A stretch of DNA of 5,877 bases from NCBI GenBank assembly GCA_944323945.1, contig CALUUL010000096.1, forward strand, positions 1-5,877, read 5' to 3'. This DNA is from Candidatus Gastranaerophilales bacterium. GTDB lineage: Bacteria > Cyanobacteriota > Vampirovibrionia > Gastranaerophilales > Gastranaerophilaceae. This document shows positions 1 to 5,877 of the stretch, one piece after another. Below the pieces are notes generated by a model. It saw nothing but the letters and a program-made list of their open reading frames with translations, was not told the origin of the DNA and ran no database searches. A program made the translations under genes and the position numbers. Every line of letters begins with the position of its first letter. Positions within the stretch are counted from its first letter, which is position 1.

Positions 1-1
1 T

Positions 2-1249
2 TCGCTCCAGCTTTTTTTAAGAGGCTGTAAAACACAAGTAGCTTTTGGTGAAGATATCTCTATAGATGAGAATCTTAAAACAGAAGTTTTTGCTATGTCT
101 ACTGAAACAAGAAATGTTGATGCCAAAACTGCTCATGAAAAAGTTTTAAATGTTTCTGAAAATATTTTGAAAAAATACAACTTTGAATATATTTATAAAA
201 AAATAGACTCTGTATTAAGAGGAAATATAGCAGTAGAAGTTGTTACATTGTTAGATTCTTTGGAATATGATGCTGCAGTTATATTCCCTGCTTTTCCAAA
301 TGAGGGAAGAACAACAATTGGGGGGTTCCATTTAGTAAAAGGTATTCCATTGCAAAGAACAGAGGTTTCAAGAGATCCTGCATGTCCTATTATGGAGTCA
401 AATATAATTAATCTTCTTAGAAGCCAATTACCGGAAGAAATGGCAAATTATACAGATTTAATAAGTCTTGATATCGTAATGAAAGGTGCAGGTCCTATTC
501 TTACAAAACTCAATGATTTAATATCAAAAGGGAAAAAATTAATAGTCGCAGATGCAGTTTCAACTACTGACCTTGAACAAATTGCTTTTGCTGTTACAAA
601 GAGTTCATATAAAATTTTACCTGTAGGTTCAGCAGGCGCTGCCCAAGCACTCGGTAAAATCTGGCATCCTGATACTGATGAAGACTTGGTTAAAGAACCT
701 CAAGTGCCTAATCTCCCTAAACTTGTAGTTTCAGGAAGTGCAACTGATTTAACAGCATCACAAATAAAACGACTTCAAGAAAATGATAATATTGAAAATA
801 CTTACTTTATAGCAATAAAACCACAAAATATATTTTCTAATGATTTTGAAGAAATTGCACAAAGAGTTTTAAATAATTTAATAAAAGATAATACTGTTAT
901 TATCCATTCTTCTGAACTTATAGAGAATACAGAAGAATTAACTTCATTATTAATAGAAAATGAATTAACAAAAGAAGTATTTATTTCTAAAATATGTGAT
1001 TATCTTGCTTCAGTTACAAAAACAGTTTTATCTCAAAAAGAAGCTGTTTTAATAACTGTAGGTGGAGAAACATCTTATAAATGTTGCAGAGCAATAGGAA
1101 GTAAAAATTTACAAATTATAGATACCGTAGCACCTGCGATTCCTTTAGGTGTTGATCATAAAGGTCAGTTGATAGTAACTAAGTCAGGTAATTTAGGTAC
1201 ACAGAATACTTTAATTGATGTTGTAAGATATTTTGAACAGGATAAATAA
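2..1249 (+). CDS. dtnK: Four-carbon acid sugar kinase, DUF1537 family (DtnK/OtnK-like), 5'-truncated by the window edge
   Basis: This kinase family phosphorylates four-carbon sugar acids such as D-threonate or D-erythronate at O4 with ATP; some members also act on 4-hydroxy-L-threonine. The frame is open to the window start, giving 415 visible residues. The Met at 95 is internal, because it lies in a segment (VFAMSTETRN) matching the family's conserved 'DTESR'-like strand, and in-frame family-like sequence (LRGCKTQVAF) precedes it. Probably only some 15 residues are missing, including the N-terminal DDxTG substrate motif. Visible landmarks (residues counted from base 2) are KKIDSVLRGN at 66-75, PAFPNEGRTT near 96-105, GSAG at 209-212, the start of the C-terminal domain VVSGSATDLT at 242-251, the nucleotide-site GGETS at 354-358 and KSGNLG at 394-399. 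A PdxA-family gene follows after 5 bases, the usual partner of D-threonate kinases and surely co-transcribed. The family call is firm. The substrate, and so the symbol, is inferred from the neighbour; D-erythronate or hydroxythreonine remain possible. Confidence 0.9.
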   Translation, partial: SLQLFLRGCKTQVAFGEDISIDENLKTEVFAMSTETRNVDAKTAHEKVLNVSENILKKYNFEYIYKKIDSVLRGNIAVEVVTLLDSLEYDAAVIFPAFPNEGRTTIGGFHLVKGIPLQRTEVSRDPACPIMESNIINLLRSQLPEEMANYTDLISLDIVMKGAGPILTKLNDLISKGKKLIVADAVSTTDLEQIAFAVTKSSYKILPVGSAGAAQALGKIWHPDTDEDLVKEPQVPNLPKLVVSGSATDLTASQIKRLQENDNIENTYFIAIKPQNIFSNDFEEIAQRVLNNLIKDNTVIIHSSELIENTEELTSLLIENELTKEVFISKICDYLASVTKTVLSQKEAVLITVGGETSYKCCRAIGSKNLQIIDTVAPAIPLGVDHKGQLIVTKSGNLGTQNTLIDVVRYFEQDK

Positions 1250-1254
1250 AAATA

Positions 1255-2193
1255 ATGAAAAAAATTGCAATCACACTTGGTGACCCAAATGGAATCTCAC
1301 CAGAGATTACTATAAAAGCATTAAATTTTTTAGATTTACCCAAAGATAAAGTTATACTTATTGCAAATAAAACAATTTTTGATTTCTATCAAAAAGAATA
1401 TAATTTATCGTTAGAAAAAGACTATGAAATTGTAGAAATACCATATAGAAAAGAAGATATAAATATTGGTAAAGAAACGGAATTTTCAGGAGAATTTGCT
1501 TTCAGGGCAATAGTTAAAGCATGTAATCTTGCAATAAATCAAGAAATAGATGCAATAGTTACTGCGCCTGTATCAAAAAATGCCATGAAAATGGCAGGTC
1601 ATAACTATAATGGTCAAACAGAAGTTTTAGAACAATATTTGGCACAATCAAACCAAAAAGCAGAGATGATATTTGTTTGTGACAGATTTAATGTCCTTCT
1701 TTTTACAAGACATGTTGCGTTAAAAGATGTAGCAGAGAAAGTAAAAAAAGAAGCTATAATATCAACTGTTGAAAGATTAGAAAAATCATTAAGATTACAA
1801 TTGGGAATAAGATATCCCAAAATAGCAATTTGTGCTCTAAACCCACATGCAGGTGAGAATGGTATGTTTGGTGAAGAAGAAATAAAAGAAATTATTCCTG
1901 CCATGAAATATTTAAAAAATAAAGAAATAAATATAGAAGGACCTTTTGCTGCCGATTCATTATTCACAAATTGTGCACAAAATGTTTGTGATTATGATTG
2001 TTATATAGCGATGTATCACGACCAAGGGCTTATCCCAGTAAAACTATTAGAACGAGATAATTGTGTTAATACAACAATAGGGCTTAGTGTTTTAAGAACA
2101 TCTCCTGCACATGGCACAGCATTTGATATCGCCGGTAAGAATATTGCAAACGCAAACAGTATGATATCAGCAATAGAATTAGCGCTAAAGTAA
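1255..2193 (+). CDS. pdxA2: PdxA-family dehydrogenase (4-phospho-D-threonate 3-dehydrogenase PdxA2, or 4-hydroxythreonine-4-phosphate dehydrogenase)
   Basis: PdxA enzymes are cytosolic, metal-dependent NAD(P) dehydrogenases. They oxidise the 3-hydroxyl of a 4-phosphorylated four-carbon acid, followed by decarboxylation. PdxA2 makes dihydroxyacetone phosphate from 4-phospho-D-threonate; classical PdxA serves pyridoxal phosphate synthesis. The 312 residues are close to the usual length (about 330). The N-terminal GDPNGISPEI (9-18) is the family signature, and VTAPVSKNAM follows at 102-111. The three metal histidines known from E. coli PdxA are all present: H153 (TRHVAL), H197 (NPHAGENG) and H255 (MYHDQGL). 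The counterparts of the substrate residues Lys, Asn and Arg are K263, N272 and R281. Two motif changes stand out: the usual GHTE reads GQTE (Q121), and the usual SPDHGTA reads SPAHGTA (A285). The start lies 5 bases after the kinase stop, with a weak AGGA about 12 bases upstream, so translation may be coupled. The kinase neighbour favours PdxA2, but a role in vitamin B6 synthesis cannot be excluded. Confidence 0.9.
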   Translation: MKKIAITLGDPNGISPEITIKALNFLDLPKDKVILIANKTIFDFYQKEYNLSLEKDYEIVEIPYRKEDINIGKETEFSGEFAFRAIVKACNLAINQEIDAIVTAPVSKNAMKMAGHNYNGQTEVLEQYLAQSNQKAEMIFVCDRFNVLLFTRHVALKDVAEKVKKEAIISTVERLEKSLRLQLGIRYPKIAICALNPHAGENGMFGEEEIKEIIPAMKYLKNKEINIEGPFAADSLFTNCAQNVCDYDCYIAMYHDQGLIPVKLLERDNCVNTTIGLSVLRTSPAHGTAFDIAGKNIANANSMISAIELALK

Positions 2194-2194
2194 T

Positions 2195-2326
2195 TTAGTT
2201 TATATTAATTATTTGTACCTATTAAAAATGACCTATTTATATTTTAGTTTACAAAAAGTTAAATAATTATTTTTTTTATCAATTTTTCTTGAGAAAAAAA
2301 CTTTACTAATATGTGTTAGTTTATAT
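2195..2326 (+). repeat. Short direct repeats TTAGTTTA(TAT) in the intergenic gap
   Basis: The 11-mer TTAGTTTATAT occurs at 2195-2205, just after the pdxA2 stop, and again at 2316-2326, just before the next gene. The core TTAGTTTA is also present at 2244-2251. The gap is almost purely A/T, so chance copies are fairly likely. The repeats could be operator-like sites or a small duplication, but no known regulator site is recognised. Apart from these copies, the gap shows a 12-base AT palindrome at 2261-2272, a run of T at 2270-2277 and a small hairpin TTTTTC-TTGA-GAAAAA at 2283-2298. None of these is a convincing promoter or terminator. Confidence 0.3.
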
Positions 2327-2330
2327 AAAT

Positions 2331-2335
2331 GGGGG
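2331..2335 (+). promoter_or_regulatory. G-run acting as probable ribosome binding site for the repeat protein
   Basis: GGGGG sits 5 bases before the ATG at 2341 in an otherwise nearly G-free leader. It can pair with the anti-Shine-Dalgarno pyrimidines with one mismatch from GGAGG. No such site precedes the in-frame ATG at 2329, which is preceded only by TTATATAA. This favours 2341 as the start, making the protein 247 rather than 251 residues. Confidence 0.4.
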
Positions 2336-2340
2336 TTTTT

Positions 2341-3084
2341 ATGGTAGGTACAAATTATACTTTAAATAATGGGGCAACTATAACTGTTCCAGCTATTCTT
2401 GGTCGTTCTACACAAATAAAGGAATTATCAGATGGAACATACGCTGTTGAGACTAAAGGAGTTATTTATGGCGCAACACCAGAAACAAGGATATATACGG
2501 CAGATGAACTTGTTGAAAAATATAATACAGGACTGGAAAGAACACCTGATCATGATACTTTTTTAAAATCGCCTGATACAATGTCTGAAGAAAATAATGT
2601 AAGTATAGATTATAATTTATTTCAACCTTCAACAATAAAAGGAAATGTAGATGGAATGGATTATTCTTTGAACGAAAATAAAAGAGCATTTTCTGAGACT
2701 GTAGACTATTTTGGAAATATAAATGGAAAAGAAGTACAATACGAAGTTTCTCCATCAAATGGAATTTTAAGAGATGGTGCGATCAAAGGTCAGATTGGTG
2801 AAGAAGAAGTTAATTTGACAGTAAAAAAAGGAATGTTTGGTAAGACTCAAATAACGGGAACTTACAAAGGTCAAGAAATTAATCTTACTATCCAAAGTGA
2901 TTGGTTAGGTAATAAAACTATAACTGGTAATGATACTAATGTTAAAATAGATAATCAATTCTTATCATCTGATAAATCGGTTAGCGGAGAATTTGGATCT
3001 AATAGTGAACTTATGCCATTAATTCTTTCTTACTTGAAAGTTGATCAAGATAAGCAGAATAAAGATGCAGCTATGTATATGTAA
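2341..3084 (+). CDS. Hypothetical protein with C-terminal beta-type repeats
   Basis: I do not recognise this 247-residue protein. It has no signal peptide, no hydrophobic membrane segment and no cysteine, so it looks cytosolic and soluble. Residues 1-65 form a first region rich in beta-type sequence (TITVPAILGR, GTYAVETKGV) and ending in a helix-like TADELVEKYN. A polar linker follows at about 66-86. From residue 87 to about 219 the sequence falls into roughly six degenerate units of 20-26 residues, starting near 87, 106, 132, 157, 180 and 203. Each runs as an alternating strand, a turn with Gly, a second strand ending ITG or IKG, then a polar GxE turn; the clearest pair is VNLTVKKGMFGKTQITGTYK and INLTIQSDWLGNKTITGN. 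A hydrophobic segment (LMPLILSYLKV) and a charged tail close the protein. The chosen start is ATG 2341, preceded by GGGGG; ATG 2329 would add four residues (MGVF). The gene stands alone between the pdxA2 unit and a strong terminator. A structural or binding role is possible but unsupported. Confidence 0.8.
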   Translation: MVGTNYTLNNGATITVPAILGRSTQIKELSDGTYAVETKGVIYGATPETRIYTADELVEKYNTGLERTPDHDTFLKSPDTMSEENNVSIDYNLFQPSTIKGNVDGMDYSLNENKRAFSETVDYFGNINGKEVQYEVSPSNGILRDGAIKGQIGEEEVNLTVKKGMFGKTQITGTYKGQEINLTIQSDWLGNKTITGNDTNVKIDNQFLSSDKSVSGEFGSNSELMPLILSYLKVDQDKQNKDAAMYM

Positions 3085-3098
3085 AATATAAACAATTT

Positions 3099-3132
3099 AA
3101 AAGACTCCTTTTTTATCGAAAGGAGTCTTTTT
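3099..3132. terminator. Bidirectional intrinsic terminator between convergent genes
   Basis: A perfect 13-base-pair stem (AAAAGACTCCTTT at 3099-3111 pairing with AAAGGAGTCTTTT at 3119-3131) closes a 7-base loop. It is followed by TTTTT on the + strand. On the - strand the stem ends in TTTT followed by AAATTG, a shorter T-tract. It lies 14 bases after the stop of the repeat protein and 22 bases after the stop of the synthetase on the other strand, so it can end both transcripts. Termination should be stronger for the + transcript. Confidence 0.9.
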
Positions 3133-3154
3133 ATTATTCATAGCTGTTTTTTTA

Positions 3155-5314
3155 TTAACAGCAGCTGCAACCACATTGACAATTGCCGTTTAAAGCTTCT
3201 TTTGCTTCATTCATTCTTACTTTAATACGACCGTCAACGGCAATGCCTTCACCTGTTTTTTCTGAAATTAACAATGGGTTAATATCAAGTTCATCAATGA
3301 ATTTGAAATCAGTAACTAATTGAGACAATCTCAATAAAGTTTCTTGAATTTGTTCCATTTGAGCAGGTTTTGTACCTCTTGCACCTTCAAGAAGTTTGTA
3401 TGCTTTTACTGATTTAATCATTTCTTCAGCATCAACATCTGTTAAAGGAGCAATTCTGAAAGTTACATCTTTCATAACCTCAACAAATACACCGCCTAAA
3501 CCAAACATCATCATTGGTCCGTATTGTGGGTCTGTTGCAATACCGCAAACCATTTCACGGTTGCCTTTTACCATTTCTTGGATAATTACACCTTCTAAAC
3601 CGTCAATTAATCCTTTTTCTGTTAATTTTTCGATTAAATCGTTATATTCTGCTCTTAATTGTTCTTCTGATTGGATGTTTACTCTTACACCACCAACATC
3701 TGTCTTGTGTGATGTCGTTTTTGATGTCATCTTCATTACAACAGGATATCCAATTGAATTACCTACTGTTACAACTTCATCTATATTTGTTGCAAAGCCT
3801 GATTTACAAACTCTAATACCGTAAGCCTCTAAAACATCAATAGATTCACGTGTAGTTAATTGTTCCCTGCCTTCATCAATTGATTGTTTAATTATTGCAG
3901 CAGCTTTTGCTCTGTCAACATCATAACAAGGTGCTTTGCCCATTGGTTTTGCCATCCATTGTCTTTGTTCATCCAATCTTAATAATGCTTCTGCAGCTTC
4001 TTCAGCATACATATAGAATGGCATATTAACTTCCATATTTGATATCTTTGTGAAGAAATCACTTGTTGTCATAAATACGCCAACGATTGGTTTTGTTGGA
4101 TTTTTTGCTTTTATTTCCATTAATGCTTTTGCTACATCAATATCTTTTAATCCTAGGAATGGTAAATAAATAACCATAATCATATCAACATTTTCATCAG
4201 CAATAACTGTTTCTAATGTTTGAGTGTAATGTTCAATTGGTGCTGATGCAATCATATCAATAGGATTTTTTACAGAAGCAGCAGATGGTAAGAAGCTTCT
4301 TAATTTAGCTTTTGTGTCATCTGTAATTTTAGCCATTTGCATACCGCTTTCGCAAATAGCATCAGTAGCCATAATTCCGGGACCACCTGAATTGGTTATG
4401 ATTGCAACTCTGTTACCTTGCGGAATTGGGCAGTTTGAAAATGCTTTTGCATTAGCAAATAAGTTTTTCAAAGAAAATTCTCTTATTACACCTGATTGTT
4501 TTAATAAAGCAGCTGCGGCTTTATCTGCACCGGCTAATGAACCAGTATGTGATGAAGCTGCACTTGCACCGGCTGCACTTCTACCTGATTTTAATGCTAA
4601 TATTGGTTTTTTCTTTGTTATTCTTGTTGCTAATTTTCTAAAGTTTGCAGGATTTTGTATTGATTCCATGTATAACAAAATTTGTTTTACATCATCATCA
4701 TTTTCCCAATATTCAAGCATTGTTTCAGCATTTATATCTGCTTGGTTACCAATTGAAACAAATTGAGCAAAACCAAGGTTTAAGTCTTTTAATATATTCA
4801 AAATACCGCCGCCTAATGCACCTGATTGTGAAACAAATCCGATATCGCCTCTTACAGGTAATGATTCAGCAAATGTTGCATCCATCATAATTTCAGGGTT
4901 TGTATTTAAAACACCTAAACAGTTTGGACCAACACATCTCATTCCGTATTCTTTTACTTTTGCAAGTAATTGTTTTTCCATTTCTGCACCTTCTGCACCT
5001 GTTTCTTTGAAACCTGCAGTAATGATACATAAACCTTTAATTCCTTTTCTGTGGCATTGATCTATTGTATCTAAAACAAACTTTGCATTAACTACGATTA
5101 CAGCTAAATCAACTTCACCCGGAACTTCTTCAATTGAAGTATATGCTTGAAATCCTTCAATAATTCCGCCTTTTGGATTAACAGGATAAATTTTTCCGTT
5201 AAATTTATAATCTCTTAATCTTTGCATAATTTCAGAACCGATTGTTTTCGGCTTAGTAGATGCGCCTATTACAGCTATTGCTTTCGGCTTCATTATCTTG
5301 TCTAGAATATTCAT
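3155..5314 (-). CDS. ADP-forming acetate-CoA ligase (acetyl-CoA synthetase), fused alpha-beta subunits
   Basis: The enzyme converts an acyl-CoA (typically acetyl-CoA), ADP and phosphate to the free acid, CoA and ATP, the substrate-level phosphorylation step of many anaerobes. The 719 residues match the usual fused length of about 700. The N-terminal CoA-binding Rossmann domain (about 1-135) starts with AVIGAST at 14-20 and contains CVGPNCLGV at 127-135. The succinyl-CoA-ligase-like domains follow (about 150-450), with FVSQSGALGGG at 160-170, the phosphohistidine loop SSHTGSLAG (H256) and ITNSGGPGIM at 306-315. The ATP-grasp beta part covers about 485-700, with the second relay histidine in SHKTDVGGV (H536), IIQEMVKGNREM near 577-588 and ELDINPLL at 675-682. 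No acetyltransferase domain is attached, so this is not a Pat-type protein acetylase. The C-terminus ends in an odd tail with five Cys in its last eight residues. AGGA (5322-5325) lies 7 bases before the start. A radical SAM gene lies 33 bases upstream on the same strand, probably in one operon. The exact acyl substrate is not visible. Confidence 0.95.
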   Translation of the reverse strand: MNILDKIMKPKAIAVIGASTKPKTIGSEIMQRLRDYKFNGKIYPVNPKGGIIEGFQAYTSIEEVPGEVDLAVIVVNAKFVLDTIDQCHRKGIKGLCIITAGFKETGAEGAEMEKQLLAKVKEYGMRCVGPNCLGVLNTNPEIMMDATFAESLPVRGDIGFVSQSGALGGGILNILKDLNLGFAQFVSIGNQADINAETMLEYWENDDDVKQILLYMESIQNPANFRKLATRITKKKPILALKSGRSAAGASAASSHTGSLAGADKAAAALLKQSGVIREFSLKNLFANAKAFSNCPIPQGNRVAIITNSGGPGIMATDAICESGMQMAKITDDTKAKLRSFLPSAASVKNPIDMIASAPIEHYTQTLETVIADENVDMIMVIYLPFLGLKDIDVAKALMEIKAKNPTKPIVGVFMTTSDFFTKISNMEVNMPFYMYAEEAAEALLRLDEQRQWMAKPMGKAPCYDVDRAKAAAIIKQSIDEGREQLTTRESIDVLEAYGIRVCKSGFATNIDEVVTVGNSIGYPVVMKMTSKTTSHKTDVGGVRVNIQSEEQLRAEYNDLIEKLTEKGLIDGLEGVIIQEMVKGNREMVCGIATDPQYGPMMMFGLGGVFVEVMKDVTFRIAPLTDVDAEEMIKSVKAYKLLEGARGTKPAQMEQIQETLLRLSQLVTDFKFIDELDINPLLISEKTGEGIAVDGRIKVRMNEAKEALNGNCQCGCSCC

Positions 5315-5321
5315 TTATCTG

Positions 5322-5325
5322 TCCT
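5322..5325 (-). promoter_or_regulatory. Shine-Dalgarno site of the acetyl-CoA synthetase gene
   Basis: On the - strand AGGA is followed by 7 bases and then the ATG at 5314-5312. This supports the chosen start, which also places the CoA-binding domain at its normal distance from the N-terminus. The site lies inside the 33-base gap after the radical SAM gene. No terminator is visible in this gap, which argues for co-transcription of the two genes. Confidence 0.7.
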
Positions 5326-5347
5326 TTCCCTTATGAACTTCTATCTT

Positions 5348-5877
5348 TTAGTAACCATTTTCAATCCAAGGACGTTCTCTGAATTTTGCGCCCAAGTCTT
5401 TTGTAATTTCTATACATTTTTGCATATCAACATTATAGTCTTTATAACCTGTAACTATTGTTGCTGTTGTATCAAAACCTTCTTTTACTGCTTCTTTTAT
5501 GAAATCTTTAACAGCAGTGTATGCTCCTTCAATTTTAGGTAAGGAAATTCTATTATAAACTTCTTCATTTTCACCATTTAAACTAATTGAGAATTTATCT
5601 ATTAATCCTTTTAATTCAGGTAATACATTCCTTTTATATACCAAATTAGCTTGACCGTTTGTATTTATTCTTATTATTTTTTTTGGATATTTTTCTTTAA
5701 TATATTTTGCGACTTCCTTTATTAAATCCAGTTTTAACATTGGTTCGCCATAACCGCAAAATATTATTTCAGATGAAAGTTTTTCATGTATTCTTTCTAA
5801 CTGTGCAATAACATCTTCAGCTTTAACATTTTCGCTGCTTAAAAACAGATTAGCACCTACAACATCATCTTTTATAT
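5348..5877 (-). CDS. Radical SAM protein, TatD-associated type, N-terminus outside the window
   Basis: Radical SAM proteins cleave S-adenosylmethionine with a 4Fe-4S cluster to start radical chemistry; the substrate of this subgroup is not known. The frame is open to the window edge, giving 175 visible residues. The Met at 5740 is internal, because it directly follows FCGYGEP (residues 39-45 of the visible part), the GGE-like SAM-binding motif of the family. Further landmarks are IRINTNGQAN (about 68-77), SISLNGENEEVYNRI (96-110) and the C-terminal FRERPW near 165-170. These, together with the short length and the LFLSSENVKAEDV segment before the GEP motif, resemble the small radical SAM proteins found beside TatD-family nucleases. 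The cluster-binding CxxxCxxC loop should lie in the 25-40 or so residues missing upstream, so it cannot be verified here. A TatD gene, if present, would also be outside. The acetyl-CoA synthetase gene follows 33 bases downstream. The radical SAM call is firm; the subgroup is recognised by sequence resemblance only. Confidence 0.85.
   Translation of the reverse strand, partial: IKDDVVGANLFLSSENVKAEDVIAQLERIHEKLSSEIIFCGYGEPMLKLDLIKEVAKYIKEKYPKKIIRINTNGQANLVYKRNVLPELKGLIDKFSISLNGENEEVYNRISLPKIEGAYTAVKDFIKEAVKEGFDTTATIVTGYKDYNVDMQKCIEITKDLGAKFRERPWIENGY

Noticed and set aside
95..97. ATG at 95 as the start of the sugar-acid kinase
   Set aside because: The frame stays open to the window edge and the preceding 31 codons match the family's N-terminal region, so this Met is internal.
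1614..1967. Open frame on the - strand inside the PdxA-family gene
   Set aside because: It is fully antisense to a gene with clear family motifs and its translation resembles no protein family. It arises from the composition of the coding strand.
2261..2277. AT palindrome AAATAATTATTT followed by a T-run, as a terminator for the kinase-pdxA2 unit
   Set aside because: It has no G-C pair and no loop-forming spacer, so a stable hairpin is unlikely. The run of T alone is common in this AT-rich gap.
2289..2312. Possible promoter with TTGAGA (2289-2294) and TAATAT (2307-2312)
   Set aside because: The spacer is only 12 bases and the -10 match is weak. A second candidate, TTGTAC (2213-2218) with TATATT (2238-2243), has a 19-base spacer and a poor -35. 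In such AT-rich DNA neither can be told from chance.
2462..2758. Open frame on the - strand inside the repeat-protein gene
   Set aside because: Its product is low-complexity and rich in Phe, Leu and Tyr, typical of the antisense of AT-rich coding DNA. No ribosome binding site was noticed.
3396..4890. Several + strand open frames opposite the acetyl-CoA synthetase
   Set aside because: They are antisense to a full-length conserved enzyme, show no recognisable domain and fall where the synthetase lacks codons that give stops in reverse.
5333..5542. + strand open frame opposite the radical SAM gene
   Set aside because: Its Cys/Phe-rich product is the antisense of conserved radical SAM sequence. 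The coding strand is clearly the - strand.

Overview
The window comes from an AT-rich bacterial genome, most likely an anaerobic fermenter. The evidence for this is the AT-rich codon use, the AT-only intergenic DNA, a fused ADP-forming acetyl-CoA synthetase (an enzyme of fermentative ATP production) and a radical SAM protein of the type found next to TatD nucleases. AT-rich gut lineages such as Clostridia or Gastranaerophilales (Melainabacteria) would fit, but no marker here fixes the phylum.

Layout. The left half reads on the + strand. It holds the 3' part of a DUF1537 four-carbon acid sugar kinase (2-1249, cut by the window start) and, 5 bases later, a PdxA-family dehydrogenase (1255-2193). 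This pairing is the classic dtnK-pdxA2 arrangement. After a 147-base AT-rich gap comes an unrecognised 247-residue protein (2341-3084), whose second half is built from about six beta-type repeats. A strong hairpin with T-runs on both strands (3099-3132) then separates the + genes from the - genes, which converge on it.

The right half reads on the - strand. A TatD-associated-type radical SAM protein (5348-5877, its N-terminus beyond the window) is followed after 33 bases by a full-length 719-residue ADP-forming acetate-CoA ligase with alpha and beta parts fused (3155-5314). This ligase ends in an unusual cysteine-rich tail.

How the genes may work together. The kinase and PdxA-like enzyme together would turn a four-carbon acid sugar such as D-threonate into dihydroxyacetone phosphate. 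Alternatively, they could feed 4-hydroxythreonine phosphate into vitamin B6 synthesis. The acetyl-CoA synthetase would make ATP and acetate at the end of fermentation. Any link between the two halves is inference.

I see no RNA gene, CRISPR array, insertion sequence or obvious defence system. The least explained item is the repeat protein at 2341-3084. The most unusual details in known families are the Cys tail of the synthetase and two substitutions in conserved motifs of the PdxA-like enzyme.
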